Assembly: GCA_029850515.1 (NCBI GenBank) | Contig: JARCRW010000085.1 | Span: 1 to 35,676 of the forward strand | Direction: 5' to 3' | Length of the DNA stretch: 35,676 nucleotides | From: Nitrosotalea sp. | GTDB lineage: Archaea; Thermoproteota; Nitrososphaeria; Nitrososphaerales; Nitrosopumilaceae | Part shown: positions 8,011 through 15,709 of the stretch, piece after piece | How positions within the stretch are numbered: position 1 is the first letter of the stretch | Layout: each line of letters begins with the position of its first letter | Notes under the pieces: model-generated | Seen by the model: the letters and a program-made list of their open reading frames with translations, nothing else | Told to the model about the DNA's origin: nothing | Database searches by the model: none | Position numbers and translations under genes: made by a program

Positions 8011-10083
8011 ATGTCCGGTACCACAAGTAAATCGGGAATGAGATCAAAAAAAGATTCTACACCTGGGTCTAATGACGAGAAAAAAAGACTCCAAAATACC
8101 CAGTCATGGTATGCTGTAAAAAACTCTTCAATACTACCTCATATGTATGGCCTCTTGGAACAAAATTACCAAGATCTGTATGAAAAAACTCCATGTATGT
8201 TACGTTCTACGACAGTTGATGGAATTATTTTTACATGTAATGAATTTTATGCAAAAAAACTTGGATACCAAAAAAATGAAGTTATTGGAAGCTCCATCTT
8301 TGATCACACTGCAGAAAAAAGTATTCAAAAACTACTGGATGGGATTGAACATTGGAAAACCTCTGAAAACATATCTGACGTAGAAATTTGGCTAAAAAGA
8401 AAAGACGGTTCTACATTTCCAATTCTACTACATGGAACCAATTTATTTGACAAAAATAAAAAATTGATTGGAAAGACATCTGTTTTGGTTGACATGACTG
8501 AAATATACAAAGCACGGGAAATGCTAGACTCTAATCAAGGACAAATAAAAACACAACTTGTTGAACTTGAAAAATCAAATGTCCTTCTTATGAAGACCGA
8601 GAGAAAATACCGGGATATGTATGAAAATTCACCGGATCTTCTGCACACAATGGATCTGGAAGGAATGATTCTTGACTGCAACAACTCTTATTGCATATAC
8701 CTAGGTTATACAAAAAAAGAAGTGATAGGGAAACACATCTTTGATTTTGTAGCAATTCAAAGTATTGCTGAATGCGAGAATTCCTTTCAAGTATGGAAGA
8801 GTACTGGTAGTGTATCCAATACCAAAACTTGGTTCAAAAGAAAAGATAACTCTGAATTTCTTGGATTAACTAATACTATCAACCGATATGACATTAACGG
8901 GGAATTGATTGGAAGTGATACCACCATGAGGGACATAACTGATTTGTATGAAATAAAAAAAACCGTTGAAGACAATGAGAGAAAACTCAAACAGCAAAAT
9001 GAAGCACTCAAAATTGCATATGATCATCTGTTGGAGACTGAACAAAAATATAGAACTCTGTATGAAAAATCTCCTGATCTCTTACGTACTATTGATCTGG
9101 CCGGGAATATCATTGATTGTAATGATGCTTACTGCACCAGTCTTGGTTATTCGCGAGAGGAAATTGTGGGAAAGCCAATGTTTGTGCATGTTGCAGAAAG
9201 AAGTGTACGTGACCTCAAGGATGCTATGTTGGAATGGGATCAAACTGGTTCAATCAAGAATAGGGAGATTTGGCTTGAGAGAAAAACAGGAGGTATTTTT
9301 CCTACGTTACTTCTTTCAACAAATCTTTATGACATCAATGGTAATTTGATTGGGCAAATTGGAGCATTAAGGGATATGACTGTAATGCATGATGCTCAAA
9401 AAGAAATTGAAGAACACAAAACGAAAAGACTGTCTGCTATAGGGGAACTCTCTGCTCGTATAGCACATGATCTTAGAAATCCCCTGTCTGTGGTGCATAA
9501 TACTCTTGAAATAATTAGAATCCAAAATCCCGATTTTGAGAAAAGTAACCAGCCAAAATTTGACAGAATTGAGCGTGCCATAAAAAGAATGACTCATCAG
9601 ATCGATGAAGTGATGGAATACGTTGTACCAAATCCGTTGAAACTTCAACAACACGTTTCTTTACTTGGCGTGGTAAATTCTTCTGTCTCAAATGTTGTAA
9701 CAAAAAATACAGAAATTCATGTACCACAAAATGATATCCATATTGAATGCGATCCTGAAAAACTAGAAATTGTGTTTACAAACCTGTTGCTAAATGCGAC
9801 TCAAGCGATGAATAACCAAGGCAGTATATACCTTCGAATAAAAGACTGTCAAATCGACAATGTAAACAAAAGTTTTGTAACCATTGAAATCGAAGATACT
9901 GGTCCTGGCATTCCAAAGAACCTGTTGAATAAAATATTTGATCCCTTATTTACAACAAGACAGATAGGCACGGGGTTGGGCCTAGTGAGTTGTAAAAACA
10001 TCATTGAAAAACATGGCGGCCATATTGACATCAAAACCGAAATTGGTAAGGGTACTACGTTTATCATAAATATTCCAAAATGA
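8011..10083 (+). CDS. Triple-PAS sensor histidine kinase
   Basis: A 690-residue cytoplasmic kinase with no membrane segment. Three tandem PAS domains lie at about 50-170, 195-315 and 345-460. Each begins with a (L/M)YE(K/N)(T/S)P motif and has an LGY...E(V/I)(I/V)G core, so they look like internal duplications. The HisKA dimerisation domain has phosphoacceptor H486 (AHDLRNP). The HATPase_c domain shows an N-box (NLLLNATQ), G1 (DTGPGIP), F-box (FDPLFTT) and G2 (GTGLGL). It autophosphorylates on a signal sensed by PAS, probably a small ligand or redox state, and passes phosphate to a receiver. The partner is not encoded next to it; the lone receiver at 6183-6602 is a candidate. Confidence 0.95.
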   Translation: MSGTTSKSGMRSKKDSTPGSNDEKKRLQNTQSWYAVKNSSILPHMYGLLEQNYQDLYEKTPCMLRSTTVDGIIFTCNEFYAKKLGYQKNEVIGSSIFDHTAEKSIQKLLDGIEHWKTSENISDVEIWLKRKDGSTFPILLHGTNLFDKNKKLIGKTSVLVDMTEIYKAREMLDSNQGQIKTQLVELEKSNVLLMKTERKYRDMYENSPDLLHTMDLEGMILDCNNSYCIYLGYTKKEVIGKHIFDFVAIQSIAECENSFQVWKSTGSVSNTKTWFKRKDNSEFLGLTNTINRYDINGELIGSDTTMRDITDLYEIKKTVEDNERKLKQQNEALKIAYDHLLETEQKYRTLYEKSPDLLRTIDLAGNIIDCNDAYCTSLGYSREEIVGKPMFVHVAERSVRDLKDAMLEWDQTGSIKNREIWLERKTGGIFPTLLLSTNLYDINGNLIGQIGALRDMTVMHDAQKEIEEHKTKRLSAIGELSARIAHDLRNPLSVVHNTLEIIRIQNPDFEKSNQPKFDRIERAIKRMTHQIDEVMEYVVPNPLKLQQHVSLLGVVNSSVSNVVTKNTEIHVPQNDIHIECDPEKLEIVFTNLLLNATQAMNNQGSIYLRIKDCQIDNVNKSFVTIEIEDTGPGIPKNLLNKIFDPLFTTRQIGTGLGLVSCKNIIEKHGGHIDIKTEIGKGTTFIINIPK

Positions 10084-10142
10084 TTATCTAGTCATCAATT
10101 AATATCTGAAATGCATGTCGTAGATTAAATGATAATCTGCCC

Positions 10143-10292
10143 ATGATGTATAAAAACTGGATGCCTGATGTTGTATGTAGGCATATGATGTTTGATTTTT
10201 GGGTTGTTTGTATTCTGGTATTGATGATCGCGCCTCATGCACTCGGTAGTGCAAATTCTAGCGTATCTATGTTGGTGGGTGAGGCTGGGTAA
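10143..10292 (+). CDS. Possible short secreted peptide
   Basis: In-frame ATGs occur at 10143, 10146, 10161, 10185 and 10188, all ending at TAA 10290-10292. The version from 10185 is 35 residues: a hydrophobic segment (FWVVCILVLMIA), a signal-peptidase-like site (PHALGSAN) and a very short tail. TATAAAA at about 10149-10155 is placed correctly for a leaderless start at 10185. It may be a real small exported peptide or the 5' remnant of a decayed secreted protein. Confidence 0.3.
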   Translation: MMYKNWMPDVVCRHMMFDFWVVCILVLMIAPHALGSANSSVSMLVGEAG

Positions 10293-10351
10293 TTACATGT
10301 GGTATGCAATAATTCTTACAATATTGTATTGACAGCACTATGGTTTGAGAC

Positions 10352-10915
10352 TCAATCCCCTTCTGGGAATTGGTAGAATGTAGGCATGTTCTGTGGCACA
10401 TCTCCGTATACAAGTACAATTTCATCATGCGCATTCATTTTTGTGTTGTTCAAGTTTGTACTTATCAAGTTTCCATTTACAAAAATTTCTGGACCGTTAG
10501 TTGCTGTGGGATATCCACTACGAGTTGACTTCCAAACATCAACAAATTGTCCTATTGTAAAGTCTCTTTCTTTGGGTGATTCTATGTGTATTATTCCATC
10601 AGGCGTGTGAGTATGTAACCAATACAGGCACGTATTTTCTAATCCTATTTGTGCAGGGATTGGTGTGTGCTGACCATTGACAAAAATGTCCATATGCGCA
10701 TGAATGTGGAATGTTGTATATTCCTGGGTTTCGCAGGGTATGCCGTCAATTGACGCAAAGTTGGTATCAACTGTATTATCTGATCTGTATGTAACATAAG
10801 CTACTCCTACTATTATGGCAGCAATGATTCCTAGCGCAATGAATTTGTTTCTACCAGAAGATGGTTTTGTCTTGATTTCCTTTGGATGATCCTTGTCTTT
10901 TTTTATCTTGGTCAT
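10352..10915 (-). CDS. Membrane-anchored histidine-rich protein, putative metal binding
   Basis: A 187-residue protein: a basic N-terminus (1-23), one transmembrane anchor (about 25-43), then an extracytoplasmic domain. That domain has two His clusters: FHIHAHMDIFVNG and WLHTHTPDGIIHIESP, plus two cysteines. The alternating HxHxH pattern on beta strands suggests copper, zinc or similar metal binding. I know it as a conserved archaeal protein but not by a function. The A/T-rich TATTAATATA near 10941-10950 fits a leaderless promoter for the ATG at 10915. Confidence 0.85.
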   Translation of the reverse strand: MTKIKKDKDHPKEIKTKPSSGRNKFIALGIIAAIIVGVAYVTYRSDNTVDTNFASIDGIPCETQEYTTFHIHAHMDIFVNGQHTPIPAQIGLENTCLYWLHTHTPDGIIHIESPKERDFTIGQFVDVWKSTRSGYPTATNGPEIFVNGNLISTNLNNTKMNAHDEIVLVYGDVPQNMPTFYQFPEGD

Positions 10916-10993
10916 GCTGTATTAGCACACATTTTCAAATCAAGTATTAATATATTTCAACATGATAACTGATTGATGAAATTTCGGTAAATG

Positions 10994-11170
10994 TCATACT
11001 TGAATCATTCTGTCACTTTTGCTGCAAAAATGCATTATGGAAAATCCTATTATTGCAGACAATGTTGTCATTGTAAACCCTATGGTGGGAAATGAAATCA
11101 TTAATGGCATAAACGATGTTCTTCTATCTATCATTCTTGCAGCAAAGCTCAAAAACAACGATCTGAACAT
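10994..11170 (-). CDS. 58-residue membrane microprotein, translationally coupled
   Basis: The ATG (11170-11168) overlaps the TGA of the upstream 76-residue gene as TGATG, a classical coupling arrangement. The 58-residue product is hydrophobic, with a first segment near residues 20-33 (FMPLMISFPTIGF) and a second near 33-47 (TMTTLSAIIGFSIM), and basic residues in between and at the ends. It ends at TGA 10994-10996. The function is unknown. The coupling makes it more credible than its length alone. Confidence 0.5.
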   Translation of the reverse strand: MFRSLFLSFAARMIDRRTSFMPLMISFPTIGFTMTTLSAIIGFSIMHFCSKSDRMIQV

Positions 11171-11400
11171 CACTTGATCATTCCCTTTAGCTGTTCAGGA
11201 GTGGCATTCATTATCTCATCTTTGGTGTATAGTTTGTTTAATTTCTTGTTTATCAAGACAATGCTCATGCCCCTTGGAATCTCTCTTCTTGAACTTAAGA
11301 ACCTGAGGTACTGCTCCTTTTCGTCATTTGTGCAAAATACGGTCTCATAATTGCTTGAAACCCACACTTCCTCAAATGCCTCTTCGTTCATGAGTATCAT
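11170..11400 (-). CDS. Small acidic/basic protein of unknown function
   Basis: A 76-residue soluble protein starting at ATG 11400 (or Met4, MNEEAFEE). It has charged helices and a C-terminal YTKDEIMNATPEQLKGMIK resembling an SAP/HeH-like or DNA-binding helix, but no firm family match. A TATA-like CCTTATAG (rc of 11422-11429) lies about 25 nt upstream, supporting the start. It is followed by the TGATG-coupled membrane microprotein. Confidence 0.6.
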   Translation of the reverse strand: MILMNEEAFEEVWVSSNYETVFCTNDEKEQYLRFLSSRREIPRGMSIVLINKKLNKLYTKDEIMNATPEQLKGMIK

Positions 11401-11576
11401 GCAATGACTACGCTTGAGAATCTATAAGGAATTGCGACACATTGTTCAGTAACAAAGTTACTTTCAATATATGTACTGGCAACACATCCAGTCAAGTGTG
11501 GTAAAACGACATTCTATTGAATTTATCTTTTAGTAAGGAATCCTACGTTTCTTTTTTAATCCTAATTTGGTATATT

Positions 11577-11666
11577 ATGTACAGGCAAACGGGAAGATCT
11601 CTTGTGAGGAAAAAGAGCCCAGATCCATCCCCATATCATGTGAACCTGTTTGCCCTAGAAGTATAA
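11577..11666 (+). CDS. Possible 29-residue basic peptide
   Basis: ATG 11577 to TAA 11664-11666 encodes a 29-residue peptide rich in Arg/Lys and Pro (GRSLVRKKSPDPSPYHV). An A/T-rich box (TTTTTTAAT, about 11552-11560) lies about 20 nt upstream. This is the only plausible coding content of the 11401-11702 interval; the rest shows nothing clear. Confidence 0.28.
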   Translation: MYRQTGRSLVRKKSPDPSPYHVNLFALEV

Positions 11667-11702
11667 TCATATCTTATATTTGATACGTGATTCTTTTGTG
11701 TA

Positions 11703-12080
11703 ATGTCTGATATTGATGATTTGACAAAAGCAAAGATAGTTGCACTGATTCTAGATAAAAAGACAGAACAAGCACTAGACTGGCTAAGCAAGTTGTACAA
11801 GATTGATGTTCCACAAATCGTGGTAGGAACAATAAAGAAGAAACGAAGAACAGTCTATGCAGTGTATGTAGTACGAGAAAAAAAGATCTATGCATCAAAC
11901 TCTGAGATATTCTACAATCCGTTTGTTGTTTTGCACGAGTATTACCACCACATTCGTTCCAAGCTTGGAACCCACAGAGGATCAGAAAAACATGCAAACA
12001 TGTATGCACAACAATTCATTGATGCGTACATGCATGCGGTGGAAAAATTAAATCAAAGCACATCTGCAAAATTAAAATAG
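11703..12080 (+). CDS. Small HExxH putative metallopeptidase
   Basis: A 125-residue cytoplasmic protein with HEYYHHI at about residues 79-85, matching HExxH. It contains VYAVYVVREKKIYASN beta strands before the motif and helical segments after it, the usual minimal zincin layout. The third ligand may be E98 or H99 (GSEKHANMY). A TATA-like CTTATATT (about 11673-11680) fits a leaderless start at 11703. Small HExxH proteins of this kind are common in thaumarchaea. Activity and substrate are unknown. Confidence 0.8.
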   Translation: MSDIDDLTKAKIVALILDKKTEQALDWLSKLYKIDVPQIVVGTIKKKRRTVYAVYVVREKKIYASNSEIFYNPFVVLHEYYHHIRSKLGTHRGSEKHANMYAQQFIDAYMHAVEKLNQSTSAKLK

Positions 12081-12130
12081 AATTTTCTCCAAAGTCTTAT
12101 CTGATAGTTTTTCTTAAAACCAGCAAGCGC

Positions 12131-12688
12131 ATGATACTTTCACAAATGACAATATTGGTAATGTTTACTGTATTGTCATGTTGTGCTGTTTTAACTGCAA
12201 ATGTATATGCATCTGGGGGAGGAAAATATTATCCGATTGTCATATCACGTGGTGATTTTTCTAGCTCACAGGTCAACATTCTGATTCACGCACCTGACTT
12301 TAATTCAAATTCATATGCCATTGATACTATTGGAGTAGATGGAAGTAGTGTTACAATATCAACAAGAGAATCTAGCATCCCATACAAGCTAGTAGAAACG
12401 GGTCCTGATACTGGAGATTTCGCAGGTTATGTTATCCTGTCCTCTAAGACATCTGTCTGTTCCCCCATATGTGGACCTACTGATGGGTTTTTGGCAGCAG
12501 GGGGTGATGATGCTGTTACTGTCTCGTTCACATATGCTGATGGACATACAATTTCAGTTACATCGAATGATCAAGTACCAAGTCAAGCAGGTCATGGTAC
12601 AATACCTGAATTTCCTTATGCTGAATTTGTATTACTTGTCAGTATGATTCCCCTGATAATGATCTCCAAAATGAACTTTATATTGTAA
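12131..12688 (+). CDS. Secreted surface protein with PEF-type C-terminal sorting signal
   Basis: A 185-residue exported protein. It has an N-terminal signal peptide (to about residue 28, NVYASG) and a beta domain with YKLVETGPDTGDFAGYVIL and DDAVTVSFTYADGHTIS. The C-terminal tail is IPEFPYAEF followed by a hydrophobic stretch and a basic residue, a variant of the PEFG-CTERM archaeosortase signal. The ETGP(D/N)TG(D/I)F block is shared with the surface protein at the window end. The Met at 12146 (MTILVMF) may be the true leaderless start, since the A/T-rich box at about 12109-12118 is better spaced for it. Confidence 0.85.
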   Translation: MILSQMTILVMFTVLSCCAVLTANVYASGGGKYYPIVISRGDFSSSQVNILIHAPDFNSNSYAIDTIGVDGSSVTISTRESSIPYKLVETGPDTGDFAGYVILSSKTSVCSPICGPTDGFLAAGGDDAVTVSFTYADGHTISVTSNDQVPSQAGHGTIPEFPYAEFVLLVSMIPLIMISKMNFIL

Positions 12689-12706
12689 AAAAATACACGA
12701 GAAAAT

Positions 12707-12946
12707 ATGGAATCAGCAAAAAATACAAAAAACGCTCAATGCAAAAGATGTCTAAATAAATTCAAGGAAAAAGAGATCTTTACTATTCAACAATTTCAAT
12801 ATAGGAAATTACCTACCTATGAATGGACGAGGGAATTTTTTAATTTGCTTGAAATAGGTGAGTGGGATTCTTTCTGTGAAAATTGCATGTTGTATTGTGG
12901 AAAAATATCACATGCAGTATGGCTACGATATTGTACTATGAAATGA
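12707..12946 (+). CDS. Small two-CxxC zinc-finger protein
   Basis: A 79-residue protein with CKRC (residues 12-15) and CENC (57-60) as zinc ligands, separated by a 41-residue insert rich in aromatic and charged residues. A TATA-like CTTTATATTG (12676-12685) is about 27 nt upstream of the ATG, supporting a leaderless gene. It is otherwise unrecognised; a nucleic-acid or protein contact role is possible. Confidence 0.6.
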   Translation: MESAKNTKNAQCKRCLNKFKEKEIFTIQQFQYRKLPTYEWTREFFNLLEIGEWDSFCENCMLYCGKISHAVWLRYCTMK

Positions 12947-12948
12947 TT

Positions 12949-13530
12949 CTACCTCAAATATCTGTCCAAAAAGGAAAGTGTCTCATTCCATGCATCGCCT
13001 GTTTCTTTTGGCGAGTATCTTACACCTGATGGATCTGCAAATGCATGATCTAGTCCTAGATGAATATAGATCTCATTTCTTACTCAGCTGTTATCAAGGT
13101 CAGACTTGAATTCTCTTACCTTGTATGCAGGAATTGACTGGTCCTTGTCACTGAAAAATCATAACAGCGACCATTTGATTGTGGATATCTTGGTAATGTT
13201 TGTGACTGACCATGATAAATTATAGTTGCATTAATCTTGTTGCCGCTTAGAGCATAGTTCAATGATTGGCTTTCTCCAAAACATCATTCCTATGTGGCAA
13301 TCTTTGTTACGTTATAGTTTTGTCTTAGATTTACAGCTGAATTTATGTTAGATATGCTTTTTGTTCATCAAAAGAAAGCAAGAGTTGTCTTGCACCATCT
13401 GGTGTTGTGGCAACCTGTCCCGCATGAAAGTCAACTGCTAGAACTGTATATTTGTAAGAGGCAATGTATTACAACATGTTTCGCAACTAGGGCCGAATTT
13501 TCTATGACCTGAATGTACCTTCATATACCA
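12949..13530 (-). pseudogene. Decayed dienelactone hydrolase
   Basis: Reading the minus strand in pieces gives an alpha/beta-hydrolase of the dienelactone hydrolase family. The pieces are YTVLAVDFHAGQVATTPDGA, then NYNVTKIAT..CFGESQSLNY (nucleophile Cys region), then FFSDKDQSIPAYKVREF (catalytic Asp), then LGLDHAFADPSGVRY (catalytic His) and a C-terminus ending at TAG 12949-12951. Lesions: TAG (13290-13292) and TGA (13284-13286) beside the nucleophile codon, a frameshift near 13155-13165, TGA at 13084-13086, another frameshift near 13345, and a lost N-terminal third. It is clearly non-functional. Confidence 0.85.
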
Positions 13531-13588
13531 CAAATATCATTTTGACCAATTGACTATTCTTATATGCAATCAAGTGTATATGTTATTC

Positions 13589-13975
13589 ATGTCTCAATCT
13601 CCACAATATCTTGATAGAGTTCTTGAAAACATCATGCACACTGACAAGCAGATTAGATATGCAACAATCTTTGACAATGATGGAAATGAACTAAGTACTA
13701 AAATACGTGATGGAGTGGAGCCATTTCTAAATGATGTGGATACAAAAGAGACTCTACGCTATGCAGCCAATGCTTGGAAGATACGAAGGACTTTTGCGCC
13801 GAAAATTGGAAAAGGCAAGTATGTCTTGGCAGTCTATGATAATCTAAGACGGCTAACGATGCCTCTTGGAGATAAATATCTTATAATGGTGACATGGGGA
13901 ATCGATGGCGGCTCGTCTCAAATAATAGAACACTTGGAAAACATGTTTTCAGGCGATCCAACTAAAGATTGGTAA
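13589..13975 (+). CDS. Small Roadblock-like protein (thaumarchaeal family)
   Basis: From ATG 13589 (MSQSPQYLDRV) this is a 128-residue alpha/beta protein. The TATA-like CTTATATGC at 13559-13567 is about 27 nt upstream, so I prefer this start over the upstream 13550. It aligns with the proteins at 15699-16055 and 32906-33283 over RYATIFDNDGNEL, the (R)..G.EP(F/L)L loop, YDNLRRLTMPLG and a final beta strand. This pattern suggests a Roadblock/LC7-like fold. It probably acts as a regulatory or dimerisation module. It is convergent with the DUF4242 histidine kinase. Confidence 0.75.
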   Translation: MSQSPQYLDRVLENIMHTDKQIRYATIFDNDGNELSTKIRDGVEPFLNDVDTKETLRYAANAWKIRRTFAPKIGKGKYVLAVYDNLRRLTMPLGDKYLIMVTWGIDGGSSQIIEHLENMFSGDPTKDW

Positions 13976-13997
13976 TACCCTAAAAGCAATTGCAGCC

Positions 13998-14957
13998 TCA
14001 TTTTTTATCTACAGAAAGTAATTTTTCAATATGTTTTGGCAATGTGATGGTAAAAGTAGTGGGATTGTTTGAGGCATGTATTGTTCCATGGTGCTGTTCA
14101 ATTATGTTTTTGGAGCTCGGCAAGCCAAGGCCAGTTCCATGTTGTTTTGTGGTAAATAGCGGCTCAAATATCTTGGTCAGCAGTTCATCTGGAATTGGAG
14201 GACCTGAATTTTGAATCTTGATCTGAATTTTATCATTTGTTTTCTCAATAAACTTGATCACAATTTCACCACTATGTTTTTCATCAATAGATTGAATTGC
14301 ATTCATTATCAAATTGTAAAAGACGGATTCTAGTTTTGGGCCATCTAACTTTAACGTGATGTCGTTTTGAGGAAATGCTATTTTGATATTTTGGGGAATT
14401 TTAATTGGTACAATAGAATGAGTGATAGTATTTATCAGAGAATGGTCTTCTAAATGTAAAGATTGGGTTCTTGCGAAATTTAGTATGTCATTTATCATCA
14501 TGCTCATGCTAAAAATGGCACGATCTATCTTTGAGAGATGATCTAAAACTCCTGGACTGAATTGATCTTTGTACTTGATGCTTAACAAGTCTACCGAGTT
14601 TTTTATAACTGCCATTGGGTTTCTGAGGTCATGACTAATGTTTGAGCTCATTTGGCCCAAGGTCACAAGTTTTTCGATCTTTGTAGTTTTTTCTGTCTTG
14701 ACCTGATCTACCTCTGTGATAAAATCACACTTGAAACCTGCTGCCTCATGGTGTTTCCAGATGGATTCTTCATCTGGGGCATCTAGTACGCAGTAAATTC
14801 TGTCTTCTTTTTTATTAAAAAATAATTCTAGGTGGGTGACTCCAAATTTATCTGGAGGTGAATCCACTAGTTTTTCTAATTCTTCATGAGTCAATCCTTT
14901 TGAACTATGACCGTCAATAAATATGGGCATTCGATTATGAGATCGAAAATGTTTCAT
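13998..14957 (-). CDS. DUF4242 (metal-binding-like) sensor histidine kinase
   Basis: A 319-residue soluble kinase. Residues about 10-86 match DUF4242, the family of the nickel-binding SCO4226: MPIFIDGHSSKGLTHEEL, ..CVLDAPDEESIWKHHEAAG..., ending in a TEVD strand. It is joined to HisKA with phosphoacceptor H109 (SHDLRNP) and HATPase_c: N-box (YNLIMNAIQ), degenerate G1 (NSGPPIP), F-box (FEPLFTT) and G2 (GTGLGL). The fusion suggests metal or ligand sensing by the DUF4242 head. Leaderless ATG 14957 is supported by an A/T-rich box near 14978-14986. Signal and partner receiver are unknown. Confidence 0.9.
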   Translation of the reverse strand: MKHFRSHNRMPIFIDGHSSKGLTHEELEKLVDSPPDKFGVTHLELFFNKKEDRIYCVLDAPDEESIWKHHEAAGFKCDFITEVDQVKTEKTTKIEKLVTLGQMSSNISHDLRNPMAVIKNSVDLLSIKYKDQFSPGVLDHLSKIDRAIFSMSMMINDILNFARTQSLHLEDHSLINTITHSIVPIKIPQNIKIAFPQNDITLKLDGPKLESVFYNLIMNAIQSIDEKHSGEIVIKFIEKTNDKIQIKIQNSGPPIPDELLTKIFEPLFTTKQHGTGLGLPSSKNIIEQHHGTIHASNNPTTFTITLPKHIEKLLSVDKK

Positions 14958-15307
14958 AAAAACTTTTCACAAAATATGTAAAATTATGGAATTATTCAAA
15001 CGGCTATATATGTCATAAATAAAATTTTACATGATCGTTCTACTGATTATTTGACATTTGAATTATTACGGCATGTCACTGAATTTTTACTTGACCTTTT
15101 CCTAGAAATTTAGAGACTATGATGTATTGATAAGATAGTTTTTTCATATTGTGCAAGGAATAATCTTTGATTGTCATGTTCTGTTATTATCTGGATTTTT
15201 CATATGACATGTAATTTGAATATGCGATTGTTAATGACACATGCTTTCTGTAACGCGCATGTGATTATATCTTGTTCTTAAAATAGAACCAAGTGATGTA
15301 ATCCTGT
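14958..15307. other. Intergenic region with divergent promoters
   Basis: About 350 nt with no convincing gene or RNA. It holds A/T-rich promoter-like stretches near 14978 (for the kinase) and TTCTTAAAATAG near 15278-15289 (for the TPR gene at 15308). Nothing else structured was seen. Confidence 0.5.
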
Positions 15308-15709
15308 ATGGGGGATACCGATCATAATTCCTGGTATAATATAGGAAATGAAAATGCAAAGAACGATGATAACGAAGATGCACTAGTCGCTTATGACAAG
15401 GCCCTTGAGATAGACCCAAATCATGTGAGCGCTTGGAATAACAAAGGAATTATCCTATCTAGACTGAAGAGATTTGAAGAATCGATAATCTGTTATGACA
15501 AGGCAATTGAGATAAATTCAGAGTATGCAAATGCATGGTATAACAAAGCAAACGCATTACGAAATTTTGCCCAGTCATTAATTGACAAGGCAAATGACGA
15601 TCGTACAAATGCCCCAAAACTGGTAAATAGATCGATTGGATTGTTTGACTTTGCTGACAAGTGTTATGACAAGGGAGATATTCTCTCGGGAAAAAAACAT
15701 GAATCTTGA
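15308..15709 (+). CDS. Tetratricopeptide-repeat protein
   Basis: A 133-residue protein made of TPR units. Residues about 8-40 (NSWYNIGNENA..EDALVAYDKALEIDPN) and 42-75 (VSAWNNKGIILSRLKRFEESIICYDKAIEINSE) are canonical, and a degenerate third unit follows. It has no signal peptide. Its 3' end overlaps by 11 nt the next gene (start 15699), so the two are co-translated. The same TPR-then-Roadblock-like order occurs at 34020-32906. It is likely a scaffold for the neighbouring small protein. Confidence 0.9.
   Translation: MGDTDHNSWYNIGNENAKNDDNEDALVAYDKALEIDPNHVSAWNNKGIILSRLKRFEESIICYDKAIEINSEYANAWYNKANALRNFAQSLIDKANDDRTNAPKLVNRSIGLFDFADKCYDKGDILSGKKHES

Noticed and set aside
11461-11576. 20-codon frame near 11481 (MYWQHIQ..)
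   Set aside because: Too short, with no promoter-spacing support or motif.
13084-13086. TGA in the dienelactone hydrolase frame as possible selenocysteine
   Set aside because: The family has a Gly here, other stops and frameshifts are present, and thaumarchaea are not known to use selenocysteine.
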